64,000 bases of DNA from 38-11 sp964539975 (GTDB taxonomy: Bacteria; Bacillota; Clostridia; Tissierellales; Dethiosulfatibacteraceae). The stretch is taken from NCBI GenBank assembly GCA_964539975.1, contig CAZIKK010000003.1:1-64000 (forward strand), given 5' to 3'. A program made the position numbers and the translations under genes. Each line of letters starts with the position of its first letter. Within the stretch, counting starts at the first letter, position 1. Positions 1 through 8,240 of this stretch are shown here, piece after piece. The notes below the pieces were generated by a model. That model did no database searches. It was not told where the DNA came from and saw nothing but the letters and a program-made list of their open reading frames with translations.

Positions 1-250
<250 letters not shown>

Positions 251-404
251 ACCTGCTTAAAGCTTTCGCTTTTTGCTCTTTTTTATTCGCTGACTTTACG
301 TCTCGAAATTACTTCTTTTTTTCTCTAAAGAATTACGTTTGCTATGTGTTATTCTATTGTCTAGGTGCTTTTGTTGTTCTTGCCTCTCATTTGGCAACTT
401 TGAT

Positions 405-434
405 AGTTTAACATCATCAACAAGGGAGTGTCAA
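405..434 (-). promoter_or_regulatory. rRNA operon promoter
   Basis: On the minus strand TTGACA (429-434) is followed after 18 nt by TAAACT (405-410), about 155 nt before the 16S start. A second TTGACA at 469-474 has no convincing -10 box. Between promoter and 16S the leader holds a small hairpin TTGCC/GGCAA (380-397), possibly part of an antitermination site. The rest of the 250-568 gap is AT-rich leader without a supported gene. Confidence 0.7.
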
Positions 435-520
435 CCTCTATTTTGATTTTTATGAGAATCTTTTTTCTGTCAATTTTTCCCTTCCTATTTATAAAAGATT
501 CTAAGTCCTTTTTTCTTTCA

Positions 521-561
521 TTCAAAAGGTCATGCAAGGATTCAATTCCATCACATGACCT
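521..561 (-). terminator. Rho-independent terminator after trpB
   Basis: On the minus strand AGGTCATG (554-561) pairs perfectly with CATGACCT (527-534), with a 19-nt loop and a short T run after the stem. It lies directly after the trpB stop codon and separates trpB from the rRNA promoter. Confidence 0.65.
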
Positions 562-568
562 CTAGTCT

Positions 569-1744
569 TCAAGCTTCCATCATGTCTCGTACTTGCGCCA
601 CATCTTTATCGCCTCTACCAGACAGATTGACGATGATAATTTGATCTTTACTTGTTTCTTTTGCCAATTTCATTCCTTGAGCCACAGCATGGGCGCTTTC
701 CAAAGCTGGAATGATGCCTTCCACTTTGGACAGTTCATAAAAGGCATCCAAAGCTTCTTTGTCAGTTACTGATGTGTATTGTCCTCTGCCACTCTCATTG
801 TAGAATGAGTGCTCAGGTCCAACCCCAGGATAGTCCAGTCCCGCGGCGATGGAGTGTACGGGTAGCGGCTCTCCTTTACTGTCTTGAAGCGTATAGCATT
901 TAAAGCCATGAATGATTCCAGGCGATCCAAGTGTAATAGATGCTGCGTGATCTGGTGTGTCCAGCCCTTTGCCCGCAGGCTCGACACCCACAATCTTTAC
1001 ACTTTTATCCTCATAGAAGGGGTGAAACAATCCGATCGCATTGCTGCCACCGCCCACACAGGCAACCACATAGTCAGGAAGTTTTCCTTCTTGTTCCATA
1101 ATCTGATTTTTGGCTTCCATACCAATGATACTCTGGAATTCTCTCACCATAATGGGGTAAGGATGAGGCCCTACCGCGGATCCCAATAGATAGTAAGTGT
1201 TTTCGGCATTCTCAACAAAATCTGTCAGTGCCGCATCTACCGCATCTTTTAGGGTTTTTGTCCCTGTCGTGACAGGCACCACTTTTGCTCCTAACAGTTT
1301 CATTCTGAACACATTCAGTTCTTGTCTTTTGGTGTCAATTTCTCCCATATAAACCACACATTCCATCCCAAACATGGCACAAACTGTCGCTGTTGCCACG
1401 CCATGTTGCCCAGCTCCTGTTTCTGCGATGATTCTTTCTTTGCCCATTTTTTTTGCCAGCAGCACTTGTCCAATGGTGTTGTTGATCTTGTGGGCTCCTG
1501 TATGGTTCAGGTCTTCTCGTTTTAGATAGATTTTCCCGCCACCCATCTTGTTGGATAGTCTTTCCGCATAGTACAAGGGGTTTGGTCTTCCTGTGAATTG
1601 TCGGTGATAATACATAAGGGTTTCTTTGAATTCAGGTTCTTCAATGTAACGATAAAAATTCTCAGCCACCTCATCCAATACCGATTTGAGAACTTCCGGC
1701 ACATAAGTGCCTCCAAATTGACCAAAAAATTCTTTTCTTTCCAT
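569..1744 (-). CDS. trpB: Tryptophan synthase beta chain (TrpB)
   Basis: 391 aa, the normal length of the catalytic beta subunit, which makes L-tryptophan from indole and serine with PLP. The glycine-rich PLP-phosphate loop (GGGSNAIG), the KREDLNHTGAHKINNT block with the PLP lysine at K86, and the ETGAGQHG motif are all intact, and it resembles the TrpB1 type. The start is preceded by AGGAGG. It stands alone: no trpA, trpC, trpD or trpE is nearby, and a terminator follows. A T-box leader lies directly upstream, so expression should respond to uncharged tRNA, most likely tRNA-Trp. It may pair with a TrpA coded elsewhere or use free indole. Confidence 0.96.
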   Translation of the reverse strand: MERKEFFGQFGGTYVPEVLKSVLDEVAENFYRYIEEPEFKETLMYYHRQFTGRPNPLYYAERLSNKMGGGKIYLKREDLNHTGAHKINNTIGQVLLAKKMGKERIIAETGAGQHGVATATVCAMFGMECVVYMGEIDTKRQELNVFRMKLLGAKVVPVTTGTKTLKDAVDAALTDFVENAENTYYLLGSAVGPHPYPIMVREFQSIIGMEAKNQIMEQEGKLPDYVVACVGGGSNAIGLFHPFYEDKSVKIVGVEPAGKGLDTPDHAASITLGSPGIIHGFKCYTLQDSKGEPLPVHSIAAGLDYPGVGPEHSFYNESGRGQYTSVTDKEALDAFYELSKVEGIIPALESAHAVAQGMKLAKETSKDQIIIVNLSGRGDKDVAQVRDMMEA

Positions 1745-1767
1745 GATATTTCCTCCTTAGATATAAG

Positions 1768-2062
1768 CGGAGAGTTTGAGAGGGGAACAAAAAAGTCCTC
1801 TACCCATCATAATGATGAATAGAGGACGAACGATCGCGGTGCCACCTCATTTTAATCTTTAAATAAGATTATCTCATTCAGATACAGGCCTCATACCGAT
1901 ATCCTATCTCTATAACGGGAGAACCCCGGGCCGTCCTACTTGTAAATTCAGAAGCCACTCATAAGCCCATTCGACTCTTCTTGAATTATCGGATTCCACC
2001 CATACCGACTCTCTATTAATTCTCTAAACAGTCTACTACTCTTACTCAACGCTTTTTTGATT
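1768..2062 (-). promoter_or_regulatory. T-box riboswitch leader of trpB
   Basis: The minus-strand leader holds the T-box sequence AGGTGGCACCGCG (1835-1847), the invariant antiterminator bulge that pairs with the tRNA acceptor end. Upstream are a Stem I region with the GGGTGGAA distal loop and a CCGTTATAG element typical of the stem II/III part. A likely specifier codon UGG (Trp) lies at 1967-1969 in the context GAATGGGC; a second UGG in GAGTGGC is the alternative. The competing terminator follows at 1788-1828. The family is certain; the specifier assignment is inferred. Confidence 0.93.
1788..1828 (-). terminator. T-box terminator (attenuator) of trpB
   Basis: GTCCTCT (1821-1827) pairs with AGAGGAC (1795-1801) with an inner hairpin between, followed by six T. 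This is the termination half of the T-box switch and overlaps the T-box sequence region used by the antiterminator. Confidence 0.9.
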
Positions 2063-2068
2063 GTATTA

Positions 2069-2097
2069 ATTATAGTGAATTCTCATCTTGTTGTCAA
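2069..2097 (-). promoter_or_regulatory. Promoter of the trpB T-box transcript
   Basis: TTGACA (2092-2097) and TATAAT (2069-2074) on the minus strand are separated by exactly 17 nt. A consensus vegetative promoter placed just ahead of the T-box leader. Confidence 0.85.
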
Positions 2098-2188
2098 GAT
2101 CGTAAATTAAAGACCCAACTAAATTTGTCTTATTGATTCTTTTGACAATTTTCCCCTAAAACCGTTAATTAATAGCTATCCTGCCTCG

Positions 2189-3049
2189 CTACTGCATAAA
2201 CTCTTCAATGAAGGATTGAATGAGTTTGTTATCATAAGGTGTTTCCAACAAAGTATTCTCTTTCAAGAAATCAAAATGATCCATATAGCTCTCTTTGTCT
2301 TCCCTGTATATAACACCCAATGGTATCTTATCTCCCCATTCCATTGCTTTAGTCATTGCTTCAATTTTATCATTTGGATTGTACGAATCGTCGCCAGTTA
2401 CTTTATAAACTCTTTTTTTATACCAAGCGAAGGTGTTGACCTTGTTGAAGCTGACACAAGGTTGCAGTATATCTACTAGCGCATAGCCATTATAATTGAT
2501 GGCTTCCTTCATCATTTCTTTCAAATGTTCTTTATCCCCACTGAATGCTCTGGCGACGAACCCTGCGCCAAGGGCGATAGCTGTCAAAATGGGATTTAAA
2601 GCCTGATTGACCACACCATCCGGTGTGAAATCAGTCACATGGCCGATATCGGATGTTGGTGAGGATTGCCCTTTCGTCAGACCATATATCTGATTGTTAT
2701 GAACAAAGTGCGACATATCTACATTTCTTCTAATATTGTGAATGAAGTGATTGCCTCCCTCGCCATAGGAATCTCCGTCTCCTGTATTAATAATGACCTT
2801 TAAATTGTGATTGGCTATTTTCGCTGCAGCCGCAGGTGGCAATGCTCTTCCGTGAAGCCCCGCAAAGCCATTGACATTGAGATACTGGGGCGTTTTTGCC
2901 GCTTGCCCAATACCTCCTACAATCAATACTTCATGTGGCTTCAATTCCAGCTCTGTCAAGGCCCATTCAAGTGACTCCAAAATAGAAAAATCACCACATC
3001 CTGGACACCATGCTGTTTCAAATGTCTTATATTGATAACTATTAGTCAT
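2189..3049 (-). CDS. korB: 2-oxoacid:ferredoxin oxidoreductase, beta subunit
   Basis: 286 aa. The WCPGCGDFS motif at residues 14-22 and the GDGDSYGEGGNHF block around residue 95 are the thiamine diphosphate and Mg binding parts of the beta subunit of KorAB-type enzymes, which oxidise a 2-oxoacid (typically 2-oxoglutarate) to the acyl-CoA while reducing ferredoxin in the cytoplasm. The start overlaps the end of korA by 4 nt (ATGA), so the two are translationally coupled. The exact 2-oxoacid cannot be told from sequence. Confidence 0.93.
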   Translation of the reverse strand: MTNSYQYKTFETAWCPGCGDFSILESLEWALTELELKPHEVLIVGGIGQAAKTPQYLNVNGFAGLHGRALPPAAAAKIANHNLKVIINTGDGDSYGEGGNHFIHNIRRNVDMSHFVHNNQIYGLTKGQSSPTSDIGHVTDFTPDGVVNQALNPILTAIALGAGFVARAFSGDKEHLKEMMKEAINYNGYALVDILQPCVSFNKVNTFAWYKKRVYKVTGDDSYNPNDKIEAMTKAMEWGDKIPLGVIYREDKESYMDHFDFLKENTLLETPYDNKLIQSFIEEFMQ

Positions 3050-4728
3050 CGATTAGCCTCCTTCACTTTTGAACTGATTTCAGAAGCCGACAATGGCCTA
3101 CCATCAAATTTCAGAACAGAGGCTGCCATTGTGATACCTGTCTCCTGTCTGATCAAGCTTGCCAATTGTCCGTCATGATTTTGTTCTACATTAATGATGG
3201 TTTTGGCTATTTGGGATTTCTCCATCAATTTTTTTTGCGGCAATGGCCAAATGTCTCCAAACACAAGGGCACCATATTTTTTTTCCCCAGTTTCATTCAG
3301 CTTATCAACCGCTTCTGAAATCGGACTGTAGGTACTTCCCCATCCCACAAGGAGAACATCCATGTTCTTTTCTCCAAGTAGTTCAGGTTCTATAAGCTCT
3401 GTTTTGAGCAATTCAAATTTTCTGGCTCTTTTTTCCACCATGTCTATCCTGACAGCTGCCTCTTCTGTAATATTGCCTACAACATCATGTTCATCGCTAT
3501 CAATGTTAACGGCGGTGCCTGGCACAATTCCAGGAACCAATCGTGGTGATATGCCGCTTTCTGTCAACTCATATCGATTATAAACCTTCCCATTTTCATA
3601 ATCCTTGGGATCTGCCAGATATCTATCTATGCTAATTCTATCCAAATCAAAAGGCTCAATGGTTTGGAGAGCATCTGATAAATACTGGTCACCAAGGATA
3701 ATTACAGGTATTTGATATTTATCCGCTAAATTGAACGCCCTGGTGGTCTGGTAAAAAGCATCCTCTGGATTTCGTACAGCAATAACCATCCGTCCGAACT
3801 CGCCTTGGGAAGCATTGATCACAAATTTCAAATCGCTTTGTTCTGTTCTGGTAGGAAGTCCCGTAGCGGGTCCCGGTCTTTGTATAACCGCTATGACCAG
3901 TGGAATCTCCCCAATGCCTGCAAGCCCAAGCCCTTCTGTCATGAGAGAAAATCCACCTCCAGAAGTGCCTGTCATGGCCCGTACACCAGCATAAGAAGCA
4001 CCGATTGCCATATTGATGGCAGCTAGCTCGTCCTCTGCCTGTTCAACAACCATCTTCGCATTTTTTGCTTTTCTGCTCAGATAGCTCATAATAGACGTTG
4101 ACGGGGTCATCGGATAGGCACTGTAGAATTTAAGCCCCGCAGCCAAGGCACCTAAAGCAATTGCTTCATTGGTCTGAATCAGCATTGTTTTTTTCGATTC
4201 GCCTTCTTCGACTTCATATCGACTGTCTACCAATTCTTGACCTTTTTTAAATGAGCTCATGTTTTGTTCCGTTACCTCTCCATCAAATTTCTCCCCAAAA
4301 ATCTCTTTCACAAATGTTTCGTCCATACCAAACAACTTGGTTAGGGCCCCTAGCGTCACACTAGATATGGTTTTAATATTTCCCGCTTCCTTGGCTATTT
4401 TTTTTGCGTGAATGGTTATGAGTCGTTTGTCCTCAGATTTCACTTCCTCATCTGCAAAAACGAAACCATTTGGTTTTAATCTACCAATATGCCAATCCAA
4501 TGTCTCCTGGTTTAAAGCGATAATGCCGTCCAATTCTTCGCTGTGACTCTTGACTTTCTCATTTGAAAAACGAATTTGGAAAAAATTATGTCCTCCCCTG
4601 ACTCTTGACATGTAGTCCTGAAGCGTGAATATCTGATAGCCTCTTTTGTGAAGTATTTGAGAAAAAGCAGAAGCCAGGGTATCCATGCCCTGCCCTGCCG
4701 CCCCTCCAATCAAAATATTGTAATCCAT
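3046..4728 (-). CDS. korA: 2-oxoacid:ferredoxin oxidoreductase, fused gamma-alpha subunit
   Basis: 560 aa. Residues 1 to about 180 are the gamma domain (GGAAGQGMDTLASAF near the start); residues from about 190 are the alpha (pyrimidine-binding) domain with AYPMTPSTSIMSYLS and the AEDELAAINMAIGASYAG block. This gamma-alpha fusion with a separate beta subunit is the usual two-subunit KorAB layout and lacks its own ferredoxin domain, so electrons go to free ferredoxin. Followed by korB with a 4-nt overlap. With PFOR at 39-43 kb this gives the cell two ferredoxin-reducing 2-oxoacid oxidoreductases. Confidence 0.93.
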   Translation of the reverse strand: MDYNILIGGAAGQGMDTLASAFSQILHKRGYQIFTLQDYMSRVRGGHNFFQIRFSNEKVKSHSEELDGIIALNQETLDWHIGRLKPNGFVFADEEVKSEDKRLITIHAKKIAKEAGNIKTISSVTLGALTKLFGMDETFVKEIFGEKFDGEVTEQNMSSFKKGQELVDSRYEVEEGESKKTMLIQTNEAIALGALAAGLKFYSAYPMTPSTSIMSYLSRKAKNAKMVVEQAEDELAAINMAIGASYAGVRAMTGTSGGGFSLMTEGLGLAGIGEIPLVIAVIQRPGPATGLPTRTEQSDLKFVINASQGEFGRMVIAVRNPEDAFYQTTRAFNLADKYQIPVIILGDQYLSDALQTIEPFDLDRISIDRYLADPKDYENGKVYNRYELTESGISPRLVPGIVPGTAVNIDSDEHDVVGNITEEAAVRIDMVEKRARKFELLKTELIEPELLGEKNMDVLLVGWGSTYSPISEAVDKLNETGEKKYGALVFGDIWPLPQKKLMEKSQIAKTIINVEQNHDGQLASLIRQETGITMAASVLKFDGRPLSASEISSKVKEANR

Positions 4729-4831
4729 TTTTTCACCCCATTCATTTTTTGTGTATCACGGCTACATTCTTTCAATCTCAACTAGCACGTTGTCACTTGA
4801 TTCAATGGCATAGTAATGAATTTAGCTGTCT

Positions 4832-6328
4832 TTATATTCGCTTTTCTGCCTTGTTTTTATACATCAGCTTGTCCGCTTTTGTCATCAATGCTTCAATGGT
4901 TTCTTTCTCGTTTTCTGCCATTGCAAATCCCATTGAAAGACCTACTTTCAAATGTTCTTTGGTACAGTTGATGTTGTGTTTTGTTATTTCTTCCTCCACT
5001 CTATTTTTAATGTCATTAGTGAGATTTACATCCTGATCCTTCAATATGCCTACAAACTCATCTCCGCCTATTCTAGCCACTATGTCTGTTTCTCTGAAAC
5101 TTTCTTTCAGAATATCGGCAACAGCTTTAATCAATCGATCTCCTTCAGAATGTCCAAAATGATCATTTGTGTATTTCAGGTTGTCCACATCAAACATAAA
5201 AACAGTAAAGCGTTCCTCTTGAGATTGTTTCTTGATGAAGTCATTGACATATGTCCGATTGCACAAGCCTGTAAGGGCATCATGAAAGCTCATATATTGC
5301 AGCTTTTGCTCTGATTTAGCCAATTCATTAAACTGGTCGATATTGGACAATGCCAATCCAGCAATTGCTACAATTTCCATGGCAAAATTTAAATATTTCT
5401 CTATGTATTTAGGAAATAAAAACCTGCCTACATCAATGACTCCATAAAATTTTTCATTCCAGTGAATTTTGATACAGAATCTGTTTTGATCCTTTAACAA
5501 TAAAAAATCTTTTCCCTTGTCTTCAATCAACTCCACAATCTTCTCTGGCAAGTAAGGATTTTTCTTGTCTTTGACCCAGTACCTAAAATCCTGTGCCCCA
5601 AATACTACCGTGAATATCTGCTTAATCTCTTTAATGGTTTCTCTCTTGTCGGTATAAGCCGCTATCTTGCCCATCATGTCAAATATTGCAGAATACTCAG
5701 CACATTGAGCTTGAGCAGCTTGAATCGATTCTTTGCTTTTTCGATTTGCTTGATTCAAGCGCCATTCGTACACAAAGCTTCTAATCAGCATACGTGCTTT
5801 TTCCAAATCTAAAGGTATAATGATAAAAGGTAAATCCAAATATTGAGATAGTTCTGTCATGTCTCTTTCATGTTCAGAATCAATACCCGTGTCAAAATAG
5901 AGGAGGTGTTTGCAGAATTCATGGTAAAAGTTTCTTGCCGTCTCTCTGTCAAATCCTTGTTCGTCCATGCGTTCTTTCCAGTTTTTCAACCAGCCAGATC
6001 CTATGATATAGCCACCTTGTCCGATAATGTATTCAAGCATTTTTTTATTTAACAAATGACCTAAGCAATTATTGGCTGAATACACGTCCAGTTGTGATTC
6101 TTTAGATATCAGTTTGTTGATTTCACAATAATCACTACACAGAACCAGTCCATTTTCAGCCTTCTTATCAAATTCCTCCAAAATTTCATCGGTTTTCTCA
6201 ATGTTTTCCCGTTTTTCACACATGGATGGGAAGGCCGTTACAATGACATCTTCAAATTTTTCGCCTTCAATGATGTTGGCGATTTCCGGAAAATAATTTT
6301 CGCAAACGAATAGCTTGAATTTATCCAT
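4832..6328 (-). CDS. DUF1638-like / GAF-like / GGDEF diguanylate cyclase
   Basis: 498 aa. The C-terminal domain has the diguanylate cyclase signature GGDEF at residues 421-425, with an intact inhibitory I-site RETD at 412-415, so it should make c-di-GMP and be product-inhibited. The middle (about 205-330) resembles a degenerate GAF sensor. The N-terminal 200 residues, including YIIGSGWLKNW and the LLYFDTG segment, resemble the DUF1638 domain, which is known near corrinoid methyltransferases. It starts directly after the start of the URO-D methyltransferase operon on the same strand (stop codon of the upstream gene adjoins its ATG), so it is probably co-transcribed with that system. The DUF1638 assignment is from pattern memory and is the least certain part. 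Confidence 0.8.
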   Translation of the reverse strand: MDKFKLFVCENYFPEIANIIEGEKFEDVIVTAFPSMCEKRENIEKTDEILEEFDKKAENGLVLCSDYCEINKLISKESQLDVYSANNCLGHLLNKKMLEYIIGQGGYIIGSGWLKNWKERMDEQGFDRETARNFYHEFCKHLLYFDTGIDSEHERDMTELSQYLDLPFIIIPLDLEKARMLIRSFVYEWRLNQANRKSKESIQAAQAQCAEYSAIFDMMGKIAAYTDKRETIKEIKQIFTVVFGAQDFRYWVKDKKNPYLPEKIVELIEDKGKDFLLLKDQNRFCIKIHWNEKFYGVIDVGRFLFPKYIEKYLNFAMEIVAIAGLALSNIDQFNELAKSEQKLQYMSFHDALTGLCNRTYVNDFIKKQSQEERFTVFMFDVDNLKYTNDHFGHSEGDRLIKAVADILKESFRETDIVARIGGDEFVGILKDQDVNLTNDIKNRVEEEITKHNINCTKEHLKVGLSMGFAMAENEKETIEALMTKADKLMYKNKAEKRI

Positions 6329-7363
6329 CTAGTGACTCCTTGTCAGAGGATAAGTGCCATATTTTCGAACGGCCTCAGACAGTTCAAGAAGAGTTTCTTC
6401 CGGAACCTGCCAAGGTATTTCTCCATGATTATCTGATATGATCAAGCCCCCGCCTTGACCGGCTTTTGTTATTAAATGACTTACTCGTTCATTGACAATC
6501 TTTGAGTCCCAATTAACCATATCTATGCCGTTTAAATTCCCCAACAAACAAAGCCTGTTTTGGGTCGCTTTCTTGATCGCTGTCAAATCGTCATCTCCAC
6601 TAAATCCCAAAACCGCTGTTCCCGTTGCTAATAACTCCTCTACCACAGGAAATGCCCTGCCTGAAGCAAGATGGGTCGCCGTAGGTCCTTTAATTTTGAG
6701 AATGGTTCGTTTGTCAATTTCATAACCTGTGGCTAAATAGGTGTTCTTTTCAATCATGCTTGGCGATGCCAATGGATTGAAATAGCAAATCGCGGTCGCG
6801 CCTGCTTGTAATTGGGCATTCGCCCATTCGACACAAAAGGCCTCATTGACTGCCATCAATTTTTTGAAATCCTTCTTTCTGAAATATATCATTTCAAGGT
6901 ATTTTTCAAAACCCATCTGCATGATTGGCAATGAAAAAGGGGACATAACTACGCCAATAATCGGCACTTCCTGCTTAACCTCTTTTTTCAGAAGTTCAGT
7001 AGCCGTCAAAACCTTTTTCAAGCCATCTGCTTGATGGACATTCGGAACCTGAATTTTTGAAATCTGTTCAAAGCTTTTGATAAAAGGTTCCCCTGAGTTT
7101 GGAGGGCCATCTTCCACAAATACGACCTCGCCTCCAAAAGCTTCTATTTCGATAGGTGCATAAAAGAATGTATAGATACAGTCATTCTGGTATTTTTCTT
7201 TCATGTCAATTTGCGCCTTCACCACATTCTCGGGTTTTGAAAAATATTGCTTGATGGGCATTTGAAGTTCTTTCGCGCCAAAAAGAGACAGCAACAAAAA
7301 AAGAGGGACTCGATCTGCTTCTTTGTGACTGATAGCCGCCATTGTTCTTTCAAAAGAATTCAT
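6329..7363 (-). CDS. Uroporphyrinogen decarboxylase family methyltransferase (MtaA/CmuA-like)
   Basis: 344 aa when started at the ATG at 7361-7363 (MNSFERTMAA), which follows an AGGTG ribosome binding site and leaves 1 nt to the corrinoid gene; a longer reading frame would overlap that gene by 80 nt. The opening RTMAAISHKEADRVPLF is the URO-D family N-terminus. In a corrinoid context such proteins carry methyl groups between a corrinoid protein and another acceptor. The zinc ligands of MtaA-type enzymes (HxC plus a later Cys) are not seen: the corresponding places read THLAS and SDNHGE. So either it uses other ligands or it works on a different methyl donor without zinc. Confidence 0.88.
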   Translation of the reverse strand: MNSFERTMAAISHKEADRVPLFLLLSLFGAKELQMPIKQYFSKPENVVKAQIDMKEKYQNDCIYTFFYAPIEIEAFGGEVVFVEDGPPNSGEPFIKSFEQISKIQVPNVHQADGLKKVLTATELLKKEVKQEVPIIGVVMSPFSLPIMQMGFEKYLEMIYFRKKDFKKLMAVNEAFCVEWANAQLQAGATAICYFNPLASPSMIEKNTYLATGYEIDKRTILKIKGPTATHLASGRAFPVVEELLATGTAVLGFSGDDDLTAIKKATQNRLCLLGNLNGIDMVNWDSKIVNERVSHLITKAGQGGGLIISDNHGEIPWQVPEETLLELSEAVRKYGTYPLTRSH

Positions 7364-7364
7364 G

Positions 7365-8012
7365 TTATTCACCTGCCTTTCCATACTCCGTTTCAATGAT
7401 ACCAATAATGCTTGAGGCATTTTTACCATCTGTGTCCGCCCCAACCTTTTCCCACAAATTATTATCTAGCCTGAAAGGCGCACCACCTACAATGATTTTT
7501 GTCACAGCGGCTTTTTTCACCAACTCTTCTTTCACTTCACTTACTTTTAGGGCTGAAGGCAACATCAGCGTGGATATCAGAAGCACTTCGATTTGGTTTT
7601 CCAAGGTTTTTCGAACGATCTCTTCTACACTCAAACCTTGTCCAAAATCCATTACTTCAAAACCTCCGGCTCTAAGAATTGAGTAAACGATTCTTTTGCC
7701 TAGAGCATGATGATCTTGCAACACGCCTATGGCCATCCTCGGCATGTTTTTTCGTTTGATTTGCATGATCGGCAAATATTTTTCAATCAACCCCTCACAA
7801 ATCACACCCGCCATATATACTTGTGACAACGAAATGGTCCCTGCTTCCCAGCCATTTCCTATTGTCTCAAGTGCATGAATGGCCAGATGCTCTAATTCCT
7901 CAAACTTCTGGTTTTCCTCATAGCACCTTTGGAATATCTCTGCCGCTTTGACTCTATTGATTTGAAGCAATGCGTTTTCAAATTCTTCGCCAAGAAAACT
8001 CCTATCGTTCAT
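7365..8012 (-). CDS. Corrinoid (cobalamin-binding) methyltransferase protein
   Basis: 215 aa, the usual size of MtaC/MtbC/MttC-type corrinoid proteins. The first 90 residues form the helical cap domain; the DxHxxG motif that supplies the lower-ligand histidine is D100-H-H102-A-L-G105 in GVLQDHHALG. The later GG APF segment is the SxL/GG part of the B12-binding fold. It is the first gene of a minus-strand operon with the URO-D methyltransferase and the GGDEF protein; the activators of the cofactor are divergently encoded from 8241. It should carry the methyl group between donor and acceptor in the cytoplasm. Confidence 0.93.
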   Translation of the reverse strand: MNDRSFLGEEFENALLQINRVKAAEIFQRCYEENQKFEELEHLAIHALETIGNGWEAGTISLSQVYMAGVICEGLIEKYLPIMQIKRKNMPRMAIGVLQDHHALGKRIVYSILRAGGFEVMDFGQGLSVEEIVRKTLENQIEVLLISTLMLPSALKVSEVKEELVKKAAVTKIIVGGAPFRLDNNLWEKVGADTDGKNASSIIGIIETEYGKAGE

Positions 8013-8167
8013 TGAAAATCCCCCCTATTATCTAATGGCATTGTTCTTATCCTATTTGGTCCTGAAACAATTGCTTGGATCTATTCCTATTTTCGGTGTC
8101 TTAGTCCATTGAAGCACACAGCTCAACATATAAACAAATTGTACCATCTCTACTTCTTTAAGTCTAT

Positions 8168-8195
8168 TTGACTTTTTCTTTGTATAAATTATAAT
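8168..8195 (+). promoter_or_regulatory. Promoter of the corrinoid activation operon
   Basis: TTGACT (8168-8173) and TATAAT (8190-8195) with a 16-nt spacer, 45 nt before the start of the RACo-type gene. The rest of the 8013-8240 divergent gap shows no further supported element. Confidence 0.75.
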
Positions 8196-8240
8196 CATAC
8201 TCAAGAGAATTGATCGTAATGACAAAAATAGGAGATGGAT

